A DNA stretch of 64,000 nucleotides, taken from assembly GCA_000320605.2 (NCBI GenBank), contig KB445812.1:62001-126000 (forward strand). The letters run 5' to 3'. Positions within the stretch are counted from its first letter, which is position 1; each line of letters begins with the position of its first letter. The stretch is from Gelatoporia subvermispora B. Lineage: Eukaryota > Basidiomycota > Agaricomycetes > Polyporales > Gelatoporiaceae. Both the position numbers and the translations under genes were made by a program. Positions 36,701 to 49,699 of this stretch are shown piece by piece. The notes beneath the pieces are model-generated. The model was not told the origin of the DNA. It saw nothing but the letters and a program-made list of their open reading frames with translations, and ran no database searches.

Positions 36701-38044
36701 CATTGCGACGTATGGGCAGCGCAGACAGCGGGCTGGGCACAAGCGAGGACCACGAGATGCCGCGAGTAGAGGACTGGGAGCAGTCTCCACCAAGTCAACT
36801 TGCGATCCAGCATGATTTTCTCTCGTCGCCGCCGCCCGAGTCGTCCTTGCGACCGCCTGTGGGACAACATGGTACCTCGTCGAATCACACCAATGCCTCT
36901 TCAAATCATACCGTTGCATCATCGCCCATCGAACACTTCCTTCCGCCCTCCTTCCGGCGTATACCCTCGTCGGGGATGCTCACGGGGCATTCCTCGGCCT
37001 CGACATCTTCTCCAGGTATGGTGTCCCACGATTCCTCGCCGCCGCTGTCGCCGCGTCCTATCAACAACGCAGAGGATCTCGACCGCTTCCGTAATTTGTT
37101 CTATCGTAATCAGCGGACGCCTGACCACAGTGGATCGCACACTCCGGAAGAGAATTTAGATAGCCCCAATTTCAGCTTGAGCCCGCTATCGAGCCGTCCT
37201 GCTGCATCAAGACAGCCAAGCGGAGGCAGCATCCCCATTGACATTGGACCGCGTAGCACACGCAGTGTGAGCGGACTCACGACGCTGGCGCGCCAGCTCA
37301 GTGATGAAGTAGAGGAGCTGCGTGAGAGTGAGCTGCGATGGGCCCAACGCTTCGAGGCCATGTCCGAGCCCGGTGGAGCTCACGTTTTGTCCCCCACGTC
37401 GTCTGGAAGCGGTTCATCCCCTAGCGCGACGTCGCCGCTGAGGCTTCCGCTAGATCATGAAATGATGCTATCGCAGCCGACCATCAATGTTCCCGAAGAT
37501 ATCGAGTCTTCACGGGCTTCATCTGTGCTGGATGGCCCACTGCATAATGAGCCTATTGGTCAGTTCCATGCATATGTTTTCTTTCCTGTTTCTGCTAACG
37601 TCTGGTCGTCCTTCAGAAGTTCGGCACGGATTTGTCGAAGCCGTCTCCACACCTCCCGCCTTTGCGACACCTCCCCGGTTCTCCAGCCATCTCTCGTTCA
37701 TTGACTATGCCGCCGAGCAGAGCCCACGGCATAGTGCTGAACAACCAACCCGTGTCTACTCCCAGCAGTCCAGCCTCGGCGTGCCTACCTCCTCATCCGC
37801 AGCGCGCTCCAGTTTCATGACCACCGACACCGCACTGAGTCGCATGTCTGGACTGTCTGACTTCCCTATACCCCCTTCACAAGTTACCCCCGAGCACACC
37901 ACACTGCTTAATTCTTACTTTGCTGACACACCCCGGAGTCAGCCCGAAAACCCCATGGACTCTCTTTCTGTTCGACCACGAATGCTGTTACGCGAGCCTA
38001 GCCAGGGCACATTTGGCCAGCAGCAAGTAGGTGAGGCGCTGTAG
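33789..38044 (+). CDS. Large low-complexity protein of unknown function
   Basis: Exons 33789-35043, 35120-35405, 35514-37558 and 37617-38044 close in phase and give 1337 aa. Most is disordered: Ala/Pro/Ser-rich N-terminus, a run of Lys-Glu/Arg-Glu pairs near residue 205, and His-Ser repeats just after the start of exon 3. Three stretches look ordered: KVGRWLAADGWCAALVLPRPN (about residue 358), KVLEDGQQLVQERAAWNAAA at the exon 2-3 junction, and a short coiled coil, LARQLSDEVEELRESELRWA, in late exon 3. They suggest a scaffold or regulatory protein, but no catalytic motif is visible and I recognise no family. ATG 33789 is used because it opens the long frame; an ATG at 33785 is in another frame. 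Strong GC skew produces large spurious frames on both strands here. Confidence 0.8.
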
Positions 38045-38309
38045 GGCGCCGCGATCACGTTTTATTTCGCATGTATCACTCCATCGAATCCAGTCACTCG
38101 CTACCTTTCCCTTTCATATTTTAGAGCATCTTCGTTCTTCGCATGTTGTCGGCCCTGACATGTCTTTATACTTCAGATATAGCTCTAGTATCATTATATT
38201 ACTGCTACAAGGTGCTTCGATTCATACAGTGGCTGTCCCGTGATCAAAGTGAAACGCGCATTGACAATACAGAATAAGAGCTAGCATGGCGGATGATCTC
38301 AGATGTTCT

Positions 38310-41300
38310 ACTCGTCGTATTGTGTCAACTATGAAAGGCATCAGCACTACTAAGGAACCGAGAGGACACGAATGACTTACGTCGAGAGTTAGCGTGCTTG
38401 AACTGTTCACATCTTGGTCTCTGTAGATACCGACGAGGGAATTGCTACGCTCGTAGAGGGATCCTTTAAGACTGATCACGATGAACTGGAAGTTATCGGA
38501 AGCGTGCGACTTGATATAATTGGCAATCTTCGCGACATTTGTGTTATCCAAGGCGGCGTCGACCTCGTCGAGGACGAAGAACGGCGAGGGCTGATAACTA
38601 TGATCAAGGAGTTACATTCAGTGTCTATCTCATCAGATCTTCGCATGCACACCAGCGGCCTACCTGTGGATCGCGAAAAGCAAAGCTAGCGCAGCGATCG
38701 TCTTTTCTCCGCCTGACAGCTGTTCCATATCCCGGAAGCGTTTCATTGGTGGCATAGCGTGATACTTGATACCAGCAGTATATGGTTCCTACGTCGCGGG
38801 TAAGCAAGATCTTCTGCGTCACGAATAGTCAAACTCACCTCGCTATCCTCCAAACTCAAATATGCTACTCCTCCCATGGGCGCCGATTTCCCCTTGGTGA
38901 GATCCTTGTAGACTTGATCTATGCGGTCCGAAATGTGGTTGTATGCCTTGTTGAAGAGCTCACATCTAAGTCGAAAGAGAACAAGATTCATATTTCCGCC
39001 GCCCCACTTGGTAAAAAGCGCATACCTTCGTCGTTTAATATCGTTGAATTGATCACGAGCACTCTTCGAATCCTTACGCGCTTTCTCAGCCTCTTTCTCG
39101 ATCTGCTCCAACTTGTTCTCAACATCATCGAGCCTGTCACATCATTTAACACGCTGGCCGCATACATGAGGAATAAGCTCACCTTTCCATAGCCTTCAGG
39201 TTCGGCGCCATTCGTTCAATCTCGGTGTTGAGCTTCGTGATGGAAGTATCCATCTCGGCCAAGGCCTCGGAAGATCCGTCCTGCGAGCGACATGCTCAGG
39301 TACCAGCCATAACACTCGTCGATTGCACCTACCTCTCTCTCGTCTTCGTCAAGACCTGAGAAGTCGACCTCGATACCGTAATCAGCGACTCGCTTGACGT
39401 GCTGAGTTCCTTCTTCATCCTCGTCAACATCCATGGCGACCTCGTCACGAAGATTCTGTGGGATCAATTACGTCAACTGTTCGCCATCAAAGGTACCAGC
39501 GTTCAGTACCTCCTCCATTGGTACATGTCTCAGATTGCCCGCTACTAAGGGCAGCCTGATCTCTTCAAGCCTGCACTTCCGGTACAACCCAGAGCGTTCG
39601 AGACCAAGTTTCTCAATTTCATCGTTCTGACGAAGATTATTGTTGAGATTGATGAATAGTGGCCCATAGATTGTTTGAGAAACATACTCGCGTCGTGATT
39701 TCCTTCATGACCTGATCAAGCGCCTTCGCTGCCTTACTAGCAGCCTTCTTCGCCTGCTCGACGATCTTGCTCTTTTCCTCCAGGTCCTCCTGTAGAGCCT
39801 GGAGCTCTGTCCGTAGCGTAGCGATAGCTTGTTCAGCCTCAGCAAGCTCTTCCTCGACCGTGGCACGAGTCTCTTGTAGCCGCACAACGTTTGCCTCCTC
39901 AGTCTCGATGATATTATCAATCGTCTGGAGCCGCTCCTCGGTCGTCTTCAGCTGCTCTTCCAGGAAGCTCGATCTGCGATACCAGACAATCAGTCGCAGG
40001 TGATATAGGACGGGTATGTAGACCTACTGGTGCCTGAGACGCGCCAACTGCGTATCGTATTGCAATCGCGCTTCGCTCTCGGCACGGGCCACCTTTAATT
40101 GTCGTTCCTCGTAATCTCGGATATTTTCGACACCGATCGTCTGGCAAAAGTCCTCAAAGATCTCGTCCTCGGCTGTGTTCACGACGGACTCCAGAGCCTC
40201 AACTTGCTCTTTGAGCTTGTCGTGTGCGGTCTGAGCCTTCTTCAGCTCGGGCTGGAGCTGCTTCATCTCCTTGTCGAGGTGCTTGATCTCATCCCTGATA
40301 CCGTTGAGACGCAGCTTGCATGCGCTCTGAAACCGTTTGGAATCAGCGTGAATTGAGGTACCATGCAAAATGAGCGCACCAAATCATCCTTTGCCACCGT
40401 ATGAGCAGACTCAAGGCGTGTGATCTCTGCAACGAGGTGCTCATCGGCTTTCCCGCGAGGCTTGGACTTGGCGAGCTCGTTCAGTTGTGTGAACAAATTA
40501 TCCCTAACGCGCTGCAGTCCTACGCCGCTCGTGAGTAAAGTAAAGACACAGAAGTGGACAACCAGTAACCTTGCACATCTTTCTCATCCCACTTCCGTCC
40601 CGTGCCACTGGAGCTGCGTCCTCCAGTGATCAAACCGCTTTTGTGGATGATAGTTCCTTCGAGCGTTACGGCTGGAACAAGCAGTCAAAGATCAGAAGTA
40701 TCCTCAGCCGATAGAACAACCAGACAACGCACCCTTGACCTCCTGCCCTTTGTCATACACCACATAGCGTGCCACATCCATCGTGTCGCACACGATCGCG
40801 CTCCCACAGGCGTGGTGAATCGCGCGTTCTACAGCAGGCTCATACTCTATGACGTCGACGGCTAGACGAGCACCCTTGGCAAAGGATCGGAACTTGTCGT
40901 TGATGGGTTTGGCCTGAATGGTATCGAGTGGGATGAACGTCGCCTGTCCCGCGCGCTGGTTGCGCATGTACTATATACAACATACAGAAACAAGGTGAGT
41001 GAGTCTACTTGAGGCGGAACTGGGAGTCGTGTAAGTCCTACCTCAATGCAGTCAATTGCCGTCTTTTCCTCATCTACAACAACTGCATCGATGTTTCTGC
41101 CGAGCACGACTGATACAGCGGTCTCATACTTCCTTTGGGTCGGCTTACACAAGTCGATGACTCGGCCTCGGACACCTACACAGATACCGACTCCGTTAGT
41201 CATCAAATCAATGGCTCAAGCCAGTACCGAATACGTACCAGGGAAGATGCGCTGCAGGTTCGCTAATGTCTCCTTGAGTCTGACCTCTCTCTCGGACTCC

Positions 41301-43256
41301 TTTTGGTCAACGCCAGCTTGCAAAAGCTTATTGTGCACATCAAGCAGCTTCTCGTTGATCTCCGCCTCCAGCTGCCTGTGAGTTGCATCAACCACGTAAG
41401 TAAATGCCGGATTCAGCAGCGGGATTAACGTACGCAATCCTCGTCCTCTCGGACTGCTGGTTGTTCAGCTCCTGCTTGACGTTCGTCAACTCCGTTTGCA
41501 GCTCGGCCACCTTTGACTCGAGTTCGGTCTTTTTCTCGCTCTGCGTCTGCTTGTCTTCTGCAAGCTTCGTGGCCTTCTGCTGCATCTGCGCGAGCCTGTC
41601 CTGGAGCTGCGCAAGGGCACGCGTGGAGGTCTTCTCGTCGCGGCGGAGCGTCTCCAGCGCCTGGCGTTCCTCAACAGCGAGCGCACTCGCATCCGCTTTC
41701 CTGGGAAGTGGTCAGCTGGTGGGGTGAGATCAAGGGAATCTACGCGTACAGTCTACGGTACTCGGCCAAACTCTCTTCACTCAGGGAGAGATTGGTCTGC
41801 GCTGCCCTCCTCTGGGCCTCTAGATGCGGCCATATTGAATATCAGCGCATATAGTCGACCCCGGAGCAGATGGGCATACCTTGAGCAGCGTCTGCGGCCC
41901 TTTGCACTCTGGCCAAGTCTTCTCGCAGCACGCGCAGCTGCTGTCTCTGCTTTTCCGCTGCCTCGTTCGTCTTCTCCGCCTCTTCCCGCGCCTTGTCGCG
42001 TTTACGCTCGGAATGTTTGATCTGCGCCTCTACGCGCACAAGTTCGGGTCTCTATCATCGCATAGTGACACATCGAGATCAACCACGACCCGACCTGCGA
42101 ACTGCCTGTATAACACGCACCTTAGCCTCGAGCGCCTTCTCAGCCTTCTTGATGCGTTTCTCCTTCTGCATAACAAGTCCACGCGCCTTCGCCTGGTCCG
42201 CACGCGCTTCCTCGAGCTCCTGCTCATGCTCCTGCTGCTCCTCGCGCAGCCCCGCGAGCGCCCGGTTCTGGTTCCTGATCTCCTCTGCATGCTCCTCCAA
42301 CTCCTTCTGTATGTGGAACAACTTAAACAGGATCCTGTGCAAGATCAGCTCATCCTGCGCTCCTATTAGCTGAAGCATTTAACCAATAGCACGATAGAGG
42401 AAACGCACCCGTTCTTGGCAGAGCGCCTCGAAGCGCTCCGCCTCGCCCTTCTGCTCCTTGTACTGTTTGATCTCGCCCGCGACGCCGCGCCGCTTCGTGA
42501 AATTAAACGTGGCGTTCTCTGTCGCGCGCTCCTGCGCTTCGCGTGCACGCTCGTACTCGCCCGCGAGCTCAAGGGAGCCGCTGATCTGGTCGATGAGCCG
42601 CGAGAGCTCTTTCGGCGACTGCGACGCGACCGCCTCGACGTCGCCCTGGAAGACGAGGAAGTTCTTCGCCTTGACGAGGATGTTATGCGAGACGAGCGCG
42701 GCGTTGTATGCGGAGTAGGTTACGACTTGGTTGTTTAGCTTGTACTCGGATGCTCCGGTCGTAGAGATACTGTAGAGATATTGACATAATCATTGAAGCT
42801 GAGTCCCATAGACGAGGCACGCAGCTGTATGATCTCACTCACGTTCGCTGGAACCGCCACTCCTTCTTCTGAGCATCCTCGAGGACAGCCAGAACCCATG
42901 CCTTCTTAGCAGTACCCTCTCCCTCTCCCTCGCCTTCATCGTCGTCGTCACCTTGAGTCTGACCTGCATCTTCCCCATCAGGGTTCCTTGCGAGCCTCCG
43001 ACCGCGGTAGACCAGATCTTTCAGTTGGCTACTCCGCAGTTGCGCACTCTTGACACCTAGGACAAACGAGATAGCGTCCATGAGATTTGACTTTCCTGCT
43101 CCATTGGGCCCAATCACTGAGGTGAAATTCGTGAAGGGCCCAATCGTTTGATGACCTCTGTTGGTAATATTAGATGTTGTCTCAGGATGCGCGGCGAGAA
43201 GACGCTGCACACCTGTACGACTTGAAGTCGCATACTTCGATGCGTTTCAGTGGCAT
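38310..43256 (-). CDS. SMC1: Cohesin subunit SMC1
   Basis: ATPase arm of cohesin, pairing with SMC3 to hold sister chromatids. The first exon reads [14 protein letters not shown] and joins [14 protein letters not shown], then Walker [10 protein letters not shown] and [20 protein letters not shown], typical of SMC1. Long coiled coils flank a hinge ([32 protein letters not shown]). The C-terminal head has the signature [14 protein letters not shown] and Walker [19 protein letters not shown]. The final intron joins TLTLD to LTQYDE at stop 38310, the usual SMC1 ending. About twenty small exons are needed; I checked the first and last junctions and followed the motifs in order between. An acidic insert ([12 protein letters not shown]) lies after the Walker A region. 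No lesion seen. Confidence 0.95.
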
Positions 43257-43789
43257 CTTGAGTAGTAACCAGTATCCGGGGTTACACCACAGCGCCTTGC
43301 AAGATTTGTATGCTGGGCTGTGGACAGGTTTACGTCGGGAGCGGACAGTCTAACCGAACGCGAGACGCGTCTGTGGCTGAACGACCTCGGCAACAACCCT
43401 CCCAAGGCTAAAGCCCAGACGGCGTTTACCGTGTGATCTATTCGCCTTTTCTGGTCTGACGCGCTCTGATGCGAAGCGGCGGGGCTGGCGGTATACTGTG
43501 AAGAAGATAGACAGGTATGTAGTAATGCGTGGTGCTACAGCAATTTCATCGGAAGCGTTACGCGTCGGAGCTTCCCAGCAGAAAATGAGTGTATTAACAT
43601 GTTAGGACTCTCCGATGCTCAGTGTTACTGCAGCTCACAGTCTGCAGTGGGTTTTAAACGGCTGTAGGCTTCTGCTCAAGAGAATACCCAAGAATACGAG
43701 TGCACAGGAAGAATCATGTCTAAGCCTTGCGCTATCCACACCTGTGAGTTGCGGCGGTTTTGCATGTCCCAGTTGTTTACAGGAAAGGT

Positions 43790-44610
43790 GGCACTAGCTC
43801 ACTGAATGCAAAGCCGCCAACAAATCGTGTACTAGTCCAGCGAGCCCGCCTCTGGTCTTGATCCCATCCAGACTTCTCCCGCCACATGGTTGCTGCCTCG
43901 AGTCTCCGCCCCGCCCGCCATCCCCGCCGCAGCACGCACGATAATGCCATGCGCGGCCGTACGCCACCCTTCGTCGCTGCGTACAACAACCCCGCCTCGC
44001 CCGAGTCGCCGCGCTGCCTTATCTAGGCACTATAGTCCCCGATCAGGCAAGCCCCGCGCGTGCCTCTGTGTGCGCGACGACCTCTTCTGACAACTTCGCC
44101 CGAAGTTCGCGCGTGGGCTCGGGCGTTCCGTGGGAGGCACATGGCACGCACGTTCTACCCCTGCGAATTCGGTGTGGATCACTGAGGGCGCGAACGACAC
44201 CAGCGCGTTGCCAAGCCTAGTCTGGGCGGTAACGTCGGTCTCACCGGCCACCCTGTACACACTCAATCGCGACGACCCCTCGGGCTCTTTGGTGTTGGCC
44301 TTTCAGCTTTCCTACTCCAATGCGGCTTGTTCCTCTCTTGGACACCCACTTGTTTCACGAAGTCCCTGTTGTTTATGACGACATCATACCCTTCTTGGGG
44401 AATCCTTGTGTCTCTCACACGCGCTGCCCGATTCCGACCGGATAATAGCGTCATTGGAGGCTTCTGCATCTGATGCTCCGGCTTGAAACCTATAGAACGC
44501 TATCTGATGTCCTGAAGCATTCTCCTAGCCTTGAGAACGCGATCCCGAAAGTCTCATGCCTCGAGTGTCCGCTTCTCACTTGCTGCAAAGTCCTTCGAGT
44601 GTCTACATAT
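43790..44610 (-). repeat. Dispersed repeat, copy B (inverted partner of 29.64-30.5 kb)
   Basis: The minus strand carries the same order of landmarks as copy A, including GATGTCGTCAT, CCGAATTCGCAG (copy A: TCGAATTCGCAG), GGGGACTATAGTGCC and AGCGACGAAGGGTGG. It lacks a short GC block (about 16 bp) present in copy A near 30200. The two copies are about 13 kb apart in opposite orientation and bracket the low-complexity gene and SMC1. Confidence 0.75.
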
Positions 44611-44619
44611 CAGTGCCGC

Positions 44620-47600
44620 TGCGAACCCTCTTCGACTCATGGATGTCACAACTCCCAAGCGCCGTGTACAGCGCGGTCAAGTTGTATGTACTGCACCAGT
44701 ATTCCGATCTTATGTTCAGGCACAAGTGTCACACATCCTCCGGAGAGGCGTTTTGCTTTCTACGGGCGCTGAATTGCGAGAACTAAAGCTCAGAGTGACG
44801 ACTACAATTTCCATGACTTTTCACAAGAGCTCGTGGAGGAGATCTGGAGCGAAGGTTCACGGAGATGTGATCGAACTTATGGTCACAGTGTTGCAATAGT
44901 ATCTCTTCGACGCTGATCGACTCATTAGCACTGCGAGGAAAAGCTACTCAGCGGGCGGCTGCACGAAAACGGATCGTACGCGCCACCTGCATGGGAAGGT
45001 GCTACAATATTCTAACAGTTAACGGACCGAAGTATGCTATGAGCAGGTCGAAGAGATGGCAATACTGTGCAATGTACGGCGGTTCCGTCGCAGCCATGCT
45101 GTGGTGAGTCGACTAACCCATATTGTCGTGCAACTTGCGAGAGGAACTGTCCGACAGGCGTAATACATAGTGGACTCAGACGGAACGAGAGGGCTCATAT
45201 ATGCGCCAGTATCAGCACTAGTAGAGAACTCCCCGCGCGCTCGAGCGACTCTTGGCATCCCGCTGCAAAGTGCATTCGCGAGTATCAGTGCTGCACTGCT
45301 GGCGGTGATCTTCTCACAAGTTCGAGCGGCTCTTGCCCTCTTTCCGGGAAATGCTGCAGCCAACTCTCTGCCGCCGACAAACAACTTCGCTAGATGCTTT
45401 AGGTAGATATATACGCAAGAACAATTTATAGCTACTCGCACGGTGGCACCGCAGGTCTCGACGCCCAGGCCCTGCATGTAAGACGCCCATTAGCGGGAAC
45501 AACCGCCATTGGGAGGCCGGGCAGGCAGGTCCTAGACGTCGAGTGGCCCCGAGGTTCATGTCTCTTCTCCTACAATCGAACAGACTCGGAAAACAAGGCA
45601 TCCCGAACAGCGTTTTCTACCACCATCAGTACACTCCAGCGGCATCAGGACACGTCGGAATCTTGCACCGTGATCCATGGCGTATCCTCGTTCACAATCG
45701 TGGTCCATGCACACCCATTCTTGATTTACCATCGGTGCGGAAGTGAGGACAACTGATCCTCGGACCCGGTCGCCGTGAGCGAAGCGAAAATTGCTCGCAG
45801 ATGCAGCTGCTTCCACGTCTATGTGTGGTATGCCTTGGAGACCAGTGACCGAGTTATTGCCATCCCAAAGAGTGGCTACGGGGCGTGGTTCGGGTCCGTG
45901 GCCGCAAGGGCAAATATGAACTCTAGAATCTCGTTGCAGCGAGTTTCTTTTGCCTTAGTAGGCTCTTGAGATGCAAGCTTTCGATTCGATTTGCGACGCT
46001 TTGGAAGCGACGGGCCCCCCGCGTCTTGCAATGCACATTCGCATGTCTCTTGATCCCGGCGTCGTTTCCGTAGGAGATCATTGTACCGCAAAGAGCACTG
46101 ACGTCCGGGTCGATGGTCCCAGCGCAGCGCGCGCTGCTTTGCCACTTGGGACGGGTGGCGTACTTGCGTACACGGTTGCGGAGAACCTCCATCGGTCGTA
46201 CGGCTCCCTGGCACTGTCTGCCTCCGCTTGCGGGTCCCGTCATAACCCGAGGCCAGACGAGTTGAGTTGGACATCTCCAAGGGTGCACGGCGGACTGGCC
46301 TCTTGCATTTCCCGCGCTCGATTTTAGAGATAAGCCGGCCGGAGTCCATACGGAGCTAGACCCAGGGCTCCGTAGTCCCCCCAATCGGTGCATAGCTAAG
46401 CTAATTTCTCCCAGGAATCGACGAGCACAAGAGCCGGGGACCCAGCGACGCGTGGGTGGGGTCGCTGCGCGGGTGAGGCGGATTCCAGAGCGCTGGGAGG
46501 CGCTGATGTGTGGCTGGCCAGACTCGGGATGACTGTAGAATGCAGCGAAGGATGGCTGGTGGCGACACGCCGACCCGAACAACGCGCGACTACCGGTGTG
46601 CAAGTAGGATGCCTCCGCGAGGACGCGTGCTGCACGCCCGTATGATGTACGGGTGGACGGACGCAATGCGTTCGCTGGGGCTTTCCACGGGGACAGGCTC
46701 CTTGCCTTGGGATAGGTTGGGCAGTGGGATGGCAGAGTCCCGGACACACGGGCGACGTCACCCGTGGATGCGCGATGGTGCGAGAGCCCAGTAATCGCTT
46801 CAACAAGCTTTCGTACACAGGTTCTACCAGGCACACTGCAGTTCGAGCATCACTGTGGAATCCATCGGATGTGGCAGATCGGGGTGAGCGCCTGCATACG
46901 ACGCTGTTCTTGGGCACTAGGTGCACTGTGCAGATGTGGTTGAAATCAAATGTACGAGGCTCATATCCAGAAGTTGAGATCCTAATGCGCGAATCAGTAT
47001 CGACGGGATTGAGATGCATTGAACTCGCGAGCTGCTTACTTTGAGTGATCGAAAGGTGACAATTTCCATTCGTGTGTGGCCCTGACGCGAGTCGAGTTTG
47101 AGCGTGTACGTGTGCGCTGGGATACTGGGTCGAACGGGATGACCAGGGCTGAGCCATGGATATCTCGGCCAATCCATAAGCGAGTTGAAGTGTTTGTCAT
47201 AGGGACGACAGTTTCTTGACTGCCTTTATATAACAGGCTCGCATACAAGACATCGCATTTCGTATGTGCGTTGTTTGACAATGTAAACTTAGCTAGCGGC
47301 TTCGAACAAGGTAACATTGTGCCGTTCGCCAAGGGCCAGTTCTCGGAGAGCGAGCTTGGAGACGTCATGCAGTGAAATTCACCAGTGCAACACGGTTCAG
47401 AATAAAGCACATTGGTTCGTGCTAGAGAACCGGCCACATAGCACAAACGATAGCGACTCGAGCGACGGAGCAGACAACGCTCAGGTAGATGACGGTTCGA
47501 AGTCGAAGCGGTTTATGCATTGTTCCAGGCACATGTTTGCAGATTTTAAAGGGACTCTTTTGTCTAGTCTCTGTCCTTGGTCTTTTATCTGCGACAGGCG

Positions 47601-48990
47601 GCTCGTAGAAGCTCGGTGCAATGTCTTTGTGGAGGGTCGCATGTAACTCGCGAAACGAGAAACACAAGGTCAAACTAACGCGACTTGCCGAGCGGCTGCG
47701 CTCACCACGTGTTGAATCCCACATTTGTCTAACACTGCACAACCGGCACAGACTCTTGCATTTGATCATTCTGACAAGGCACCAAGCATAACACAAAATG
47801 CAACCACAACTACTGCTGTAACTACCGGGAGGACTTCGTGTGGAACTCAAACTACCATCTGACCCGCACATCTCCATACTATATGTCTCCACTGGCGTCA
47901 AAGTTCGCAGACACTGCCTGGAGGCTGGAGCGCCCAGACTTTCAAAGTTTTCATGTCTCGGCGATCTTCGTTGTTGGGCCACCGGACGTTTACCCAGCTG
48001 CAACGCGCACGTCTCCGGTCAGCGGTGGGAACGCCCCTGAGTGGGTCATCGGGTCCTTGTACGAACTGAGTAGTTCCATTTATTTCCGAAGACCTCGTGG
48101 TCCGTCTGCAGACACTCTATATCAACCCGCCCTGCCAATTGGATTTACTCGTTCTTCCATAGAGTGATTCGAACTTACGGCATCCCGCCAGAAGCGTTCA
48201 CGCATCTTGGGCCACTGCGCCATAGTCACACGCGAGAGAACTTGTGTACACTCATATCAACCGGTTGGGGCTGATCGTTAATATTTGCGGTTCGCAGAAC
48301 ATGAGCACCATGAATCGCTATCGGCATAGTGGCCGGTACTGACTGGACGCATTCTACGTTGCCTGACAACCACTTGATCTACCTGTTAATTATACCATGT
48401 CCTTATCGAGGGGTCACGGTTTTGAAGAGACCAGAAAGTGCCCAGGGCTGTCATATCAGAGTCAATAAGGCCGACATGTCGGAGCTGCGGTTTGCACTCC
48501 ACTCCTATCAGAAGTCAAGCTCGTGATTTTGTCCTGCGCAGTTCTGATATCGCTGATCTCATGACACATGTCACGCTTCTCAAAATAGATGTAGCCGAGA
48601 TTGTCCCAGGCCACAAGTCACACTGACAACTTGTACAGTATGGGTGCTAGAACTACGTGCGCAAGACAAGTGAGGAACACTATAGTATCAGGCAAGTCAC
48701 TACACAAAGAGATGGTTCGGAATGGCATAGGATGGCTAACTGGTATCGATCAGGCCGTGGAGGCGCACAAAACCATAGACAGAATGTGGTGAGTATACAC
48801 CGATTCATGGAGGAGACCTTCCAATCCACAACTTTCCCGCTGGCAATGAACCCAGTATTGTTGGCAGTGGTACACATATAGACGATTTAACGACGACTGC
48901 CACTGTTCCAGAGACCAATGACCGCTATGTCAGCCGAACGGGGAAGGCTATGCAGGGTCGTTGAAGACCACTCACCACCTTGATACAGCG
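44620..48990. other. Gene-poor stretch
   Basis: Several open frames exist but none splices or shows a family. The best is 47368-47036 on the minus strand, 110 codons from a true ATG (SSLSENWPLANG, DIHGSALVIPFDP), which could be a small gene or a relic. The 45.9-46.8 kb minus frames carry scattered Cys/His but in two frames and with no proper finger. Confidence 0.4.
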
Positions 48991-48996
48991 GTGGCG

Positions 48997-49593
48997 CTAT
49001 CTCCCCTTCCTGACCTCGACGGTGAACATGGGGGCGTTCATACTCCTGGACACCCTTTGCGCGATCTCGCCTTCGGTAGACACTATGCGAGAGAAGACAT
49101 AGTTCGTGCCCAGGCAGTCGACCCGCCTAGGGCACCTCGGCTTCCGAGCCGCGTCGTATTGGGGATTAGCGCAACGTGCTCCGCATGTGCCAGTCACTTG
49201 CACATTTTTAGCCCCCATCCGCATCAAGGTTCCCTCCGTCAGCGGGACTCGGAGATGGTCGAAAATCGCCATGAAGACATCCCCGATGGTGACGTATTCT
49301 AGGATCCTCTCGCTGTCCCACCAAGCCGCCTTTCCGTACGGCTTGACGATTGCGAATTGCATATCGGTGGGAAGCGACGGGAAGTACAGGTGCATGATGG
49401 GAGCGCTAGGTTGCGTGGCGGCTACAGCAAGGTCGTTTGTGTGAAGTCCGCTGGGCTCCTTGTACCGCATGTCCCACTCGATGCTGCGGCTAAGTGGATC
49501 TGCGAGGACACTATGGACACAGTGTCGTCTGCCGAGGGGGAACAGCTGTAGGGGCGACGGCGAGCGGGCAGAGCGGACCCGACCCTGCGCCAT
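48997..49593 (-). CDS. DUF6699 domain protein
   Basis: Single exon of 198 aa from the ATG at 49593. After a 45-residue basic lead, the DUF6699 pattern appears: an opening strand (SIEWDMRYKE), an Ala-Thr-x-Pro-x-x-Pro turn (AATQPSAPIMHLYFP), then VTIGDVFMAIFDHLRVPLTE, and a closing aromatic segment (RRVDCLGTNYVFSRIV). DUF6699 is a fungal family, abundant and variable in Agaricomycetes, with no established biochemical role. No signal peptide or membrane segment is visible. An AT-rich TTTTATTAA lies about 53 nt upstream of the start on the coding strand. The gene stands alone in gene-poor DNA, and its undamaged frame contrasts with the decayed genes elsewhere in the window. Confidence 0.75.
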   Translation of the reverse strand: MAQGRVRSARSPSPLQLFPLGRRHCVHSVLADPLSRSIEWDMRYKEPSGLHTNDLAVAATQPSAPIMHLYFPSLPTDMQFAIVKPYGKAAWWDSERILEYVTIGDVFMAIFDHLRVPLTEGTLMRMGAKNVQVTGTCGARCANPQYDAARKPRCPRRVDCLGTNYVFSRIVSTEGEIAQRVSRSMNAPMFTVEVRKGR

Positions 49594-49699
49594 GCTCGAG
49601 GTGGGACAAGAAGGGGGCGTAGGTCAAACGAGCGTCCCAGTGTTCTTAATAAAAGAGAAGCGACTATGTCGTCGGAGATACAAGGTCCAGGAATAAACC

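Noticed and set aside
45876..46834. Possible decayed C2H2 protein on the minus strand
   Set aside because: Cys and His residues fall in two different frames and never form a proper finger spacing.
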